Source: Sulfidibacter corallicola
Lineage (GTDB): Bacteria; Acidobacteriota; Holophagae; Acanthopleuribacterales; Acanthopleuribacteraceae
DNA length: 64,000 nt
Assembly: GCF_017498545.1 (NCBI RefSeq)
Contig: NZ_CP071793.1
Span: forward strand, 806,001-870,000
Direction of reading: 5' to 3'
Numbering within the stretch: the stretch's first letter is position 1; every line of letters starts with the position of its first letter. The notes under the pieces were generated by a model that was not told the DNA's origin, did not search any database, and worked only from the letters and a program-made list of their open reading frames with translations. This document shows, in pieces, positions 37,011-44,990 of this stretch. A program made the position numbers and the translations under genes.

Positions 37011-37192
37011 ACGACGTCACTCTCAGGATGCGGGAACTCCCGAGTGGAGTCGCTTCGAATTGTCGGCCCAGCGGGCCAACCTACAGCGACGACGTCACTC
37101 TCAGGATGCGGGAACTCCCGAGTCGAATCGCTTCGAATTGTCGGCCGGGCCTGCAACGACGTCACTCTCAGGATGCGGAGACTCCCAGGTGG
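37011..37192 (+). repeat. Two and a half tandem units
   Basis: Units begin ACGACGTCACTCTCAGGATG at 37011, 37089 and 37156 (periods 78 and 67; the last is cut short). Each has a CGGGA-AC-TCCCG hairpin, and the first two end with TTCGAATTGTCGGCC. The first also carries the CAGCGGGCCAACCTAC tail of the type 2 element. Confidence 0.9.
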
Positions 37193-37280
37193 TTTGTTTT
37201 TTTGGCCTTGGCCTGATTGGCAACTTTTCGGGCCAATGAAAAAATGCGGCGCGAAGGGGCTCCGTTTCTCATCCAAAAAC

Positions 37281-37306
37281 AAAAAAGCCCTCCCGAGGGA
37301 AGGCTT
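37281..37306 (-). terminator. Terminator of the IPTL-CTERM gene
   Basis: On the minus strand a stem AAGCCTTCCC/GGGAGGGCTT with a short loop is followed by TTTTTTG. It lies about 25 bases after the stop codon. Confidence 0.9.
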
Positions 37307-37331
37307 TTTCGTTCGAAAAGGAAAGTCCGAT

Positions 37332-38609
37332 TTAAGCGATGCGACGTTTGCGGCTCAAGACGACCGCCGTACCGATGAGCAAGCTGACGAAGGCGATCAT
37401 GCCCCATTCGCCGAGCGTCGGTACCGTCACCACGCCACCGCTTCCATCACCGATGACACCGTTTTGGTTGACTTCGATGACCGAGTCGGCCGGAATGGGG
37501 TGAGTGTTGTCTACGCCAAGACCGTCGGCACCCACGATGATGTTGAAGACCGTCGTGGAACCGTCGGGGAGGGTGTAGGTCACCGTGTATTCACAATCGG
37601 GCGTACCCTGGATCGTCAGACCGGTCTGGCCGACGGGGGGGACGAATACGATTTCGGGATCGTCACAACCTGCGCCGGTCACGTCGATCGAAATCTGGTA
37701 GTTGACGGCCGGGCCCGTGCTCTCGAAAGAGGTGATGCGCACCGTGAACGCCCCGTCGGAAGGCAAGTCCGCGAAGGAAAGGAATTCGAAATTGATCGTG
37801 CCGGTTTCCGAAGAGGCCAACTGGTTGTCGTTCTCGTCGAGCAGGAAGATGTCCAGATCCTGCTCGGCTTCGGCACTGTCGACGAAGACGGAAACCTGAA
37901 CGGTTTCCCCGGCCACACTGTTGAAGGGGTGGTCGTTGGATTCGCCGGTCGCCAGCGAGACACCACTATCCTGAACGTCCGCCTGGAGAGCGTAGAGGTC
38001 GTAGGTGTCCACGGATGAAGCCGCGTCGAAAGCACGCAGTTTGACGGACCAGGTGCCGGTCACGTTGGCGAAAAAGGCGCCAAGCGATTCGCCGCCGGCC
38101 GCGCCACCGTCATCGTCTTCGAACGCGAAAGCACCGCTGGGATCGAAGACTTCCATGACCGAGTCGGAGGTCGCCGTTTCACCGCTGGTGTTGGTGACGT
38201 TGAAGACGACCAGGTCGTCGGTGCTGGTGACGTTGAAGCTGAACCAGTCCTCGTCGGTCGCACCGGTACTGATGCTGCCGTTGAAGGCATCGTTGTTGGT
38301 AAAGGGGTTGGCAGTTTCAATCGTATCGTTGGGCTCCGATTCGGGCGTGATCTGAATCCGCTCGAAGCTGCTGGAATGAGTGGCCAAAAAGGCCTGGTAA
38401 TCGTTTTTCAGGGAGATGACCTGAGCCCGCAGGGCCGGGTCCATGTCAACGGTGTTCAGATCTTTGCTGGTCATCACCTCTTGCAAGATCCCCGCAGCCT
38501 CGAGCTGAGGGCGGATGGCGTCCCACCGTTGCTTCAATTCCTGCTTGGTAGTAGCAAGCGCGTTTACCGAAAGCAGAGCAAGCATAACAAATAGATAACA
38601 AACTCTCAT
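37332..38609 (-). CDS. Exported PPC-domain protein with IPTL-CTERM sorting tail
   Basis: 425 residues. A signal peptide (MRVCYLFVMLALLSVNALA) is followed by a helical spacer, then two bacterial pre-peptidase C-terminal-type beta domains (about 88-210, beginning ESEPNDTIETANPF, and about 215-310, with ESNDHPFNSVAGETVQVSVFVD). A Cys-pair region follows, then the C-terminal tail VPTLGEWGMIAFVSLLIGTAVVLSRKRR. That tail is a textbook IPTL-CTERM signal: motif, TM helix, basic cluster. Such tails are thought to be cut by an exosortase (XrtH), but no sortase gene is in the window. No protease domain is present. It is probably surface-attached, with the function unknown. AAGGA lies about 11 bases before ATG. 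Confidence 0.9.
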   Translation of the reverse strand: MRVCYLFVMLALLSVNALATTKQELKQRWDAIRPQLEAAGILQEVMTSKDLNTVDMDPALRAQVISLKNDYQAFLATHSSSFERIQITPESEPNDTIETANPFTNNDAFNGSISTGATDEDWFSFNVTSTDDLVVFNVTNTSGETATSDSVMEVFDPSGAFAFEDDDGGAAGGESLGAFFANVTGTWSVKLRAFDAASSVDTYDLYALQADVQDSGVSLATGESNDHPFNSVAGETVQVSVFVDSAEAEQDLDIFLLDENDNQLASSETGTINFEFLSFADLPSDGAFTVRITSFESTGPAVNYQISIDVTGAGCDDPEIVFVPPVGQTGLTIQGTPDCEYTVTYTLPDGSTTVFNIIVGADGLGVDNTHPIPADSVIEVNQNGVIGDGSGGVVTVPTLGEWGMIAFVSLLIGTAVVLSRKRRIA

Positions 38610-38760
38610 ATTGATCCGGTTCCTTATCGAAATTGTGGCAACTGCTTAAATTCATGGCTAACTTAACAGAAAATCGATCTTGGAACAATTGGGGTTTTGC
38701 AGTTTGCGGAAATAAGAGCTATAAGGGCGGCGCCAGAACCGGGGTAAAAAATGAATCGGG

Positions 38761-40104
38761 TTACTGTCCCATATAGCCCAGGGACCGCAGGATTTCGCGT
38801 TCCGCCTCGTCGATGGCAATTACTTCGGGGGTCTTGCCTTCGGCATTTTCGCCGGCCCCCAGAAACAGGTGCCGATCCTTGGATGCGGCCAGTCCGTCCT
38901 GTCCCAGGTCCCGAAATTCGGTGGGATCGGTGATCAGGTCGAAAAAGGAGACGCGCGGAATTCCGCCCGGCTGGGGAACGACGATCAATTTTTCGCGATG
39001 GGTGGCGAACGACCGCCAGGCACTCTTCATGCCCACGGTGGGTTGAAATGGATTGACATTGAACTGGCCCAGGTTGGGATGGCCCCAAGCCCGGTGGAGC
39101 GGATGGTGCGCCGTCACGAGGCTCAGCGGCGTGCGATCGGCGGGTCCGCCCAGGATCTGTTGCAGCTCGGCGTGGAGGTGATGGTGGTTGACCAGCCAGT
39201 CGACGGTGGCGGGCTGGCGGCCCGGCACCTTGATCATGAGCGGCACGTGCAGGCTGACGTCGTAGGTCAGGAGGCTGTGGCCGAAATGGTAGCCGTGTTC
39301 GCCCAGGCTCTCGCCGTGATCGGCGGTGAAAACGACGTGCGCGTTGCGCCAGGTCTCGCCCAAATCCGCCGCCAGGGTCGCCACCACCTCGTCGAGCTTG
39401 CGCACGGACGCCTTGTAATGGGCGCGGCCGCGGGCCAGCCCGGCCTCGTCCAGGCGCGGCGCGAACAGGAGTTCTTCGATCGGTCGTTCACCCCGATGAA
39501 CCTCGTCGAAGTAGGTAAAGGGTTGAGATGGCTGGGGATCGAAGTGTTGGGCGTAATCGGCACTGTTATAGGGGAAATGGGTGTCCATCAAGTGGACGTA
39601 GAGGAACAGCGGTTTGGTCCGATCCCGTTGGGGCAGTAGGGATCGTAGCGATGCCAGCACCTCGTCTCCGCCCAGGCCGGTCGCTCGGTAGTGATCGAAC
39701 CCCTGCGCGAAGCCCTTGCGGGCCGAGAGCACCGGGTTGGCGACAACGGCCAGGGTCTCGTAGCCGGCTCCACGGTAGGATTCGGCCAGGGTCGTTTCTT
39801 TTTGCGGGAGCGGTGTGACTTGGGTCAGGACCCCCGTTTGACTGGGCAACTTTCCCGTCCACAATGCCGCCATCGCGATATTGGTATTCGAGGAAAAGCT
39901 GCGGCATTGACGGTAGACGATCGCATCCCGCGACCACGTCTCGAGAAAAGGGGTCACCTGGGGATCGCCCACGTGATCGTGACGCAGGGTGTCCGCTACG
40001 ATCAAGATGACATCCGGTTGTCTTTCGCGCGTGCAACCGCCCAGCCAAAGCAGGGTCAGGGTGATGGCCGTTCCGATCAAAATCCTGCGCAGATGGGTGT
40101 TCAT
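38761..40104 (-). CDS. Alkaline-phosphatase-superfamily (sulfatase-like) lipoprotein
   Basis: 447 residues. The lipobox is LGGC with Cys24 (ITLTLLWLGGC). The sulfatase/phosphotransferase fold shows as DVILIVADTLRHDHVG (metal Asp38), HLMDTHFPY, and HVVFTADHGESLGEHGYHFGHS. The nucleophile position, normally C/S-x-P-S-R in sulfatases, reads SFSSNTNIAMAALWTGKLPS, so a formylglycine sulfatase is unlikely. A Ser/Thr phosphohydrolase or phosphotransferase is possible. ATG 40104 begins eight bases after the stop of the DUF2723 gene, so the two are co-transcribed. It probably acts in the periplasm on a glycan or lipid-linked group. Confidence 0.85.
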   Translation of the reverse strand: MNTHLRRILIGTAITLTLLWLGGCTRERQPDVILIVADTLRHDHVGDPQVTPFLETWSRDAIVYRQCRSFSSNTNIAMAALWTGKLPSQTGVLTQVTPLPQKETTLAESYRGAGYETLAVVANPVLSARKGFAQGFDHYRATGLGGDEVLASLRSLLPQRDRTKPLFLYVHLMDTHFPYNSADYAQHFDPQPSQPFTYFDEVHRGERPIEELLFAPRLDEAGLARGRAHYKASVRKLDEVVATLAADLGETWRNAHVVFTADHGESLGEHGYHFGHSLLTYDVSLHVPLMIKVPGRQPATVDWLVNHHHLHAELQQILGGPADRTPLSLVTAHHPLHRAWGHPNLGQFNVNPFQPTVGMKSAWRSFATHREKLIVVPQPGGIPRVSFFDLITDPTEFRDLGQDGLAASKDRHLFLGAGENAEGKTPEVIAIDEAEREILRSLGYMGQ

Positions 40105-40112
40105 GGGGCCGC

Positions 40113-42419
40113 CTAGTTCTGAAGTGCTTTCTGCATGATCAGTTCGTCGTAGCGCCGATTGGCGGGGTGATTCGGGAAGCGTCGACCGAATTCCTGAATC
40201 CATTTGACTTGCTGTTGGTCGTTGCCCTGGAGGGTGTGGAAGAGGATCAGTTTTTCGAGGACGCGTGCATCGGCGGGTCGCTGTCGTTGGTATCCTTCCA
40301 ACAGCTCGATGGCCGCCTGTGCCTCACCCGAATGGAACAGCACGTCGCCGCGCAGCGGGATCAGGCGCGCGGCTTTGGGATGGCGATCGAGGTAGTCCAG
40401 GGCCACGTCGAACTTGCCCAGGGCGACACATGCCGCGACGTAGTCTTCGGCCAACTGGATCGATCTCCGTACCGTACGCAGGTGACGGTGTAACCAGTTC
40501 CAGCGTTCCTGGTCGAGACCGCGTGCCTGCAACAACACGGCCTGGGCGTGGATCGCCGCTTCCTCGGGCTCGTCGGCCTCGCGAATGGGTGCCATGACCC
40601 GCTCCGCATCCTCCAGTTTCTTGTCGCGAATGAGCAGCAGCCCCTTCAATGCCAGTGTTTGCTGATCCGTGGGATGCAGTTCCAGCCATTGGTCCAGGAT
40701 GGCGTATGCCAATTCTGGATTGCCATGACGCAGGCTGAACAGGGCCAGGTCGCGGACGATGCGCGCCAGGATGGCGCGGGCGGTGGCATCGCTGTCGAAG
40801 GCCTGCCGCTCGCGTTCCGGCAGGGCCAGATACTGGTCGAGAAACGAGTCCGTCCGGTACTTGGGACCGCCCAGCCACCAGACGGATCCGATGGGGTGGG
40901 TCCCGGCGATGCCGGCGACGGCGGAGGCGTCGCCGAACCAGACGATGGTTCGCTTGCCGGCTTCCGCGGCCACCAGAAGTCGTGGCCAGGCACCCAACGA
41001 TTCCGGAGCCTGTTCGGGCAGGTCCAATTCGGGATGGCGTGCCCGATAGTGGTCCAGGTGTTTGTGCAGCAGATCGAGGTGCAGCACGACCAGATCGGGT
41101 CGTCGGTCGAGGGCGTCCTGCTCGTATTTGAGGCTGAAAAAGGAGGCGTCGTCCTTCACCAGCACCAGCGTGTCTCGAGGCAGGTCCCCGCGGATGCTCT
41201 CCGCGAGGAAGGAAGCGTAGCGGTTGTGGGTGACGGGCTGGTCGAGATGCAGCCAGAGTACCGCCGCGATCGAAAGCGCGACGGAGGCGACCGTGCCCCA
41301 CGGGGCTTCCACGAAGCGCGACACCTTGTAGAACTGAATGATTCCCAGGAAGATAAGCCAGGCTGCCGAAAGGAACAGAGCGAAAAAGTAACTGTCGCGA
41401 TCGAGGCTGTTGGCCAGGCCGTGGGAGACCAGGGGCAGGATCGAAATGAAGGCGACACCGAGAGTGATCGCCAGGCCCCGAGCCGGTTTCGGCCGCACGC
41501 CGCGAACCAGCAGAACCACCGTGGCAACGCCAGCGGCGGCCAGCAGCCATCCTGGCCCGCCCCCGAACACCTCGGGCAGGACCGCGGCGATTTGGTGTTG
41601 CAGCAGGGTCACCACGTCGCCTTGTTCGACCAGGCGATCGCGGTACTCCGCCGCCAAAAAGTAGTCGATCCAGCCTTTCAGGCCCGTTCCATGGGGCCAG
41701 ATGAAGGCCTGGTCGCGCTGCGCGGCGAGTACCGGAACCAGGTACAACAGGCTCAGGCAGGCGGCGGGCAGCATACCGCGCACCAGCCGAAGGATGTGGT
41801 TCGGTCGGGTGAGCAGCACGTGCAGCGCGGGGATGACGCCGAAGAACAGCGAGAAGGGATGGATGGTGACGGCAACGGCCCAGCAGATCCACAGGTTGCG
41901 CCAGTGATCGGGTCGTTGCCCGTCCCGGTACCGCACGAACTGCTCCAAAAACAGGACCAGCCACAGCCACTGCCAAATGTAGACTTCGGCCGCGACGGCG
42001 TAGTCACGCACGAGGGGCAGCGCCATGGTGGCGAAGGCGGCCAACGGGGCCAAGACCGTGGCCGAGCGGGTCGTCGGTGCCGAGGCCCGGAAGAGGCGGG
42101 TCGTGGCGATCATCAGGAGCGAAGCCGAGACCGCCGAAAACAGGTGGAGTGCCTTCACGGGCTCCAGGAAAAAGAACAGCTTGGTCCATAGCCAGGCCGG
42201 GATCAGGTAGCCCGGGAACCCGGGCGGGTGGGTCAATCCGAAGGTGGCCGCGGCGGCGGCCATTTCACCCTCGTCGCCAAAGCCTAGGCCGGCCGGGAGC
42301 GTCCGCACGTGGAGACCGAACAGGACCGACGCCAGGAGGATCGTGACCAGGTGCTCGGCCCAAAAGCCCTTGTGGGACGGGTGTTGTCGCTGTTTGGGTT
42401 GCTTGCCTTTTTTTGCCAA
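40113..42419 (-). CDS. DUF2723 multi-pass membrane protein with TPR-like C-terminus
   Basis: 768 residues. The N-terminal DUF2723 (GT-C-like, protein O-mannosyltransferase-related) module has GLGFGDEGEMAAAAATFGLTHPPGFPGYLIPAWLW, which matches the family D-x-G-E-...-HPPGYP motif with its acidic pair in the first loop, and about ten further TM helices to residue 430. A soluble region follows, with helical TPR-like repeats (about 560-760: AYAILDQWLELHPTDQQTLALKGLLLI, YLDRHPKAARLIPLRGDVLF). The start is TTG, with AAGGT upstream. Transfer of a lipid-linked sugar to exported proteins is the usual hypothesis for this family. First gene of a two-gene operon with the phosphatase-fold lipoprotein. Confidence 0.88.
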   Translation of the reverse strand: MAKKGKQPKQRQHPSHKGFWAEHLVTILLASVLFGLHVRTLPAGLGFGDEGEMAAAAATFGLTHPPGFPGYLIPAWLWTKLFFFLEPVKALHLFSAVSASLLMIATTRLFRASAPTTRSATVLAPLAAFATMALPLVRDYAVAAEVYIWQWLWLVLFLEQFVRYRDGQRPDHWRNLWICWAVAVTIHPFSLFFGVIPALHVLLTRPNHILRLVRGMLPAACLSLLYLVPVLAAQRDQAFIWPHGTGLKGWIDYFLAAEYRDRLVEQGDVVTLLQHQIAAVLPEVFGGGPGWLLAAAGVATVVLLVRGVRPKPARGLAITLGVAFISILPLVSHGLANSLDRDSYFFALFLSAAWLIFLGIIQFYKVSRFVEAPWGTVASVALSIAAVLWLHLDQPVTHNRYASFLAESIRGDLPRDTLVLVKDDASFFSLKYEQDALDRRPDLVVLHLDLLHKHLDHYRARHPELDLPEQAPESLGAWPRLLVAAEAGKRTIVWFGDASAVAGIAGTHPIGSVWWLGGPKYRTDSFLDQYLALPERERQAFDSDATARAILARIVRDLALFSLRHGNPELAYAILDQWLELHPTDQQTLALKGLLLIRDKKLEDAERVMAPIREADEPEEAAIHAQAVLLQARGLDQERWNWLHRHLRTVRRSIQLAEDYVAACVALGKFDVALDYLDRHPKAARLIPLRGDVLFHSGEAQAAIELLEGYQRQRPADARVLEKLILFHTLQGNDQQQVKWIQEFGRRFPNHPANRRYDELIMQKALQN

Positions 42420-42537
42420 GATCGGGACCTTTTATGACGGGTTCAAGAACACAAACCATAAAGGGTGCCGCGCAAATCGGCAAGTGTTTCACGCCGGCAT
42501 CCTGCCCGGCAGGGGCGTTTTTCCCGCACTCTGCGGC

Positions 42538-43776
42538 TCAGTCGTGGCGCAGGGCTTCGATGGGATCGAGCTTCGCGGCCTTGACCGCCGGGTAGATCCC
42601 GAACACCAGTCCCACGGTCGCGCACACCAGGATCGCGGGCAGCACCGCCGCGCCCGACCAGGCTACGGCCCAGCCCGAGTACAGGGAGATCCCCTTGGCG
42701 ATCGCGAAGCCGATGGCGATCCCGATCAGCCCACCGAGCGTTGAAATCGCGAAGGCCTCGATCAGGAACAGGCGTTGAATGTCGCGGCGACGCGCGCCGA
42801 TCGCCCGCCGCAGGCCGATCTCGCGCGTGCGTTCCAGAACGTTGGCCAGCATGATGTTCATGATGCCGATGCCGCCCACCAGCAAGGAGATGCCGGCGAT
42901 CGCGGACATCACGATGTTGAAGATGTCCTGGGTGCGGCGGTGCTGTTCCAGCAAGGCCTCGGGTACCACCAGTTCGAAGTCGTCGACGCCGCGGTGACGG
43001 CTCTCCAACAGGCGGTTGAGGCCCGCGGCGGCCTTGCCGGTGTCCATGCCCGCCGCGATCTGGAACCGGCACTCGTCGAGTTCCTCCTCGAGGAAGTTGA
43101 AGGGAAAGCGATTCAGCGCGGTGTCGATGGGAATGAAGATGCGGTTTCGCGGGGAGTCGATGCGCACACCCTGAAACTCGGAACGGCTGAGGTTGCGATC
43201 CGCCAACACGCCCACGACCCTGAACCAAAGGTGATTGATCTTGACCTGGCGATCCAGGGGCGGGCGGTTGCCGAAGAGGTCGAAGGCCGCCTGGCTGCCC
43301 AACACGCAGACCCGTGCACCGCGTTGGCCGTCCAGGTCGAGCAGGGGCCTTCCGGCCGCCATCTCCAGTTGACCGAAGGCGAAGATGTCGGCGGTCACCC
43401 CGGCCACCGTGGCGTCGCTCTTGCCGGTCTCGCAAAAGATCTCATAGGTGCGCACGCGTTTGAGGGCGGTGGCGCCCACCAGAAAGGGGAGGGTCTCGCG
43501 AGCGATGGCCACATCCTTCAACGAGAGCCCCAGCGAGTCCTCGCGGACTTCGGCCAGGCGATCGCGGGGGACCGCCTTGGTCTTGACGATCACGTTGCGC
43601 ATCCCCATGGCGTCGATCAACTGCAGCGCTTCGCGTTCGGCGCCCTCACCGATGCTCAACATGGCGATGACGGCGCCGACACCGAAGATCATCCCCAGTA
43701 ACGTAAGGAAGGTACGCAGTTTTTGCGTGCCGAGTTGTTCCAGTGCCTCTTTGGCGTCCTGTATCCATTCGTTCAC
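42538..43776 (-). CDS. MacB/FtsX-type ABC transporter permease
   Basis: 412 residues. TM1 near the N-terminus (LRTFLTLLGMIFGVGAVIAMLSIG), a periplasmic MacB_PCD domain (about 45-275), and the FtsX module with three TM helices (IVMSAIAGISLLVGGIGIMNIMLANVLERTREIGLRRAIGA; AFAISTLGGLIGIAIGFAIA; VLPAILVCATVGLVFGIYPAVKAAKLDPIEALRHD). The ATPase is a separate gene, so this is the split form of MacB. The start is GTG that overlaps the stop of the preceding adaptor gene (GTGA). Last gene of the five-gene operon. Confidence 0.95.
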   Translation of the reverse strand: MNEWIQDAKEALEQLGTQKLRTFLTLLGMIFGVGAVIAMLSIGEGAEREALQLIDAMGMRNVIVKTKAVPRDRLAEVREDSLGLSLKDVAIARETLPFLVGATALKRVRTYEIFCETGKSDATVAGVTADIFAFGQLEMAAGRPLLDLDGQRGARVCVLGSQAAFDLFGNRPPLDRQVKINHLWFRVVGVLADRNLSRSEFQGVRIDSPRNRIFIPIDTALNRFPFNFLEEELDECRFQIAAGMDTGKAAAGLNRLLESRHRGVDDFELVVPEALLEQHRRTQDIFNIVMSAIAGISLLVGGIGIMNIMLANVLERTREIGLRRAIGARRRDIQRLFLIEAFAISTLGGLIGIAIGFAIAKGISLYSGWAVAWSGAAVLPAILVCATVGLVFGIYPAVKAAKLDPIEALRHD

Positions 43777-44990
43777 GGTGCGCTCTCCTCGGGATCGGCG
43801 AGGGCGATGCGGTCGCCGGACTGCATGCCTTCCACGATGACGGTTCGGCTGGGTCCCCGCGTGCCGGCAACCACCTCTCGTCGCACGGCACGGCCGTTCT
43901 CGATCACGTGGACCCAGGTCTGGTCGCTTTCCGAGAACAATGACTGGTTGGGCACCGCGACGACCTCGTCGAGGCGGGCCACGAAAATGCGGGCCCGCAC
44001 CCTGCCTCCCGGGATCATCAGGTCCGGATCGGTGTGTTCCAGCGCGACGATCGTCTCGAAGAACTTGACGGGGCTGTCGTGATCGATCGCCTGGGCCAAC
44101 GGACTGATCGAGCGCACGGCGCCGCGAAAGACGCGACCCGGCGCCGCATCCAGTTCCAGCAGGACCTCCCGCCCTTCCGCGATCCCCTGAGCCTCGCTCT
44201 CCAGCACCGAAACCACCGCTTCCATTTCACTCAGGTCGGGGATTTCGCCGATGGTCGACATGCTCCAGATGGTCATCCCGGCACTGGGGGCCTCGCCGCG
44301 CCAGTTGCGCTTGTAATAGAAGGCCCCAGCGTGCGGGGCGCGGATCTCCATGTGGGCCTTCTGGTCGTTGAGCCGGTTCACTCGGCTCTGGTCGATGCGG
44401 CGCCGCACGGCGAGCAGGTCCAGGGTGGTGGCGCGCTTTTCTTCCTGGCGATCGAGCAGCTTCCCGTAGTGATCTTTCTTGGCTTCCAACAAGGCCAGGT
44501 CGATTTCGTTGTCGATCAGGTCACTGCGGCTGAAGAGGTGTTCGTCTTTGAGGGCGAACCGTTGGGCGATGTCGTTTTCTTTTCCGATCATCGCGACCTG
44601 ATCGGTCAATTCCCGCCCAGCCTTGGCTTGGGTGCGTTTCTCGCTGCCGATTTCCAGGTCCCGCTGCGCCACCTTGGCCTCGGCTTCGGTGAGCTCCTGT
44701 GTCATTTTACTGTCGTCCAAACGCACCACGACCTGATCGGGGGCGACTTCGGTGCCTTCCTCGATCAGCCACTTGATCACGCCCTGGTGGATTTGCGGCG
44801 GTGGTTTGATGGGTGTGGTGCGTACCGCCCGCAGTTTTCCTTCGGCCTGGACCACGATTTCGAACGGGCCCTTCCGGATCTCGACCGAATACACCTCGGG
44901 ACCCTTGCGTTCGTTGCAGGCCGCGCTCGCCAGAAGCGATGCCAGGGCGAGCCGGAGAACCACGCCTTTCATGGGATTCGTGCTGTTCAT
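43773..44990 (-). CDS. Periplasmic adaptor (HlyD/MacA family) lipoprotein, third copy
   Basis: 405 residues. The lipobox is ASAAC in the signal LALASLLASAAC. Membrane-fusion-protein layout: a lipoyl half (VVQAEGKLRAVRTTPIKPP, ADQ-type strand EEGTEVAPDQVVVRLDDSKM), a coiled-coil hairpin (about 95-200), the second lipoyl half (IRAPHAGAFYYKRNW), a beta-barrel, and the MPD domain (VPNQSLFSESDQTWVHVIENGRAVRREVVAG). ATGA overlap with the upstream adaptor gene. The three adaptors of this operon are clearly paralogous but only moderately similar. Confidence 0.92.
   Translation of the reverse strand: MNSTNPMKGVVLRLALASLLASAACNERKGPEVYSVEIRKGPFEIVVQAEGKLRAVRTTPIKPPPQIHQGVIKWLIEEGTEVAPDQVVVRLDDSKMTQELTEAEAKVAQRDLEIGSEKRTQAKAGRELTDQVAMIGKENDIAQRFALKDEHLFSRSDLIDNEIDLALLEAKKDHYGKLLDRQEEKRATTLDLLAVRRRIDQSRVNRLNDQKAHMEIRAPHAGAFYYKRNWRGEAPSAGMTIWSMSTIGEIPDLSEMEAVVSVLESEAQGIAEGREVLLELDAAPGRVFRGAVRSISPLAQAIDHDSPVKFFETIVALEHTDPDLMIPGGRVRARIFVARLDEVVAVPNQSLFSESDQTWVHVIENGRAVRREVVAGTRGPSRTVIVEGMQSGDRIALADPEESAP

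Larger units (their letters stand above)
36365..37331. other. Non-coding region filled with palindromic repeats
   Basis: Almost 1 kb without a gene. From 36481 to 37192 it consists largely of palindromic or inverted repeat modules, listed separately. A terminator for the minus-strand IPTL-CTERM gene closes it at 37281-37306. Confidence 0.75.

Noticed and set aside
36874..38018. Frames through the palindromic repeats and into the IPTL gene, plus strand
   Set aside because: They only translate the repeats and the antisense of the IPTL-CTERM gene.
40548..42191. 547-codon plus-strand frame opposite the DUF2723 gene
   Set aside because: Gln/Gly/Arg-rich composition, no ribosome binding site, fully opposite a well-supported membrane protein gene.
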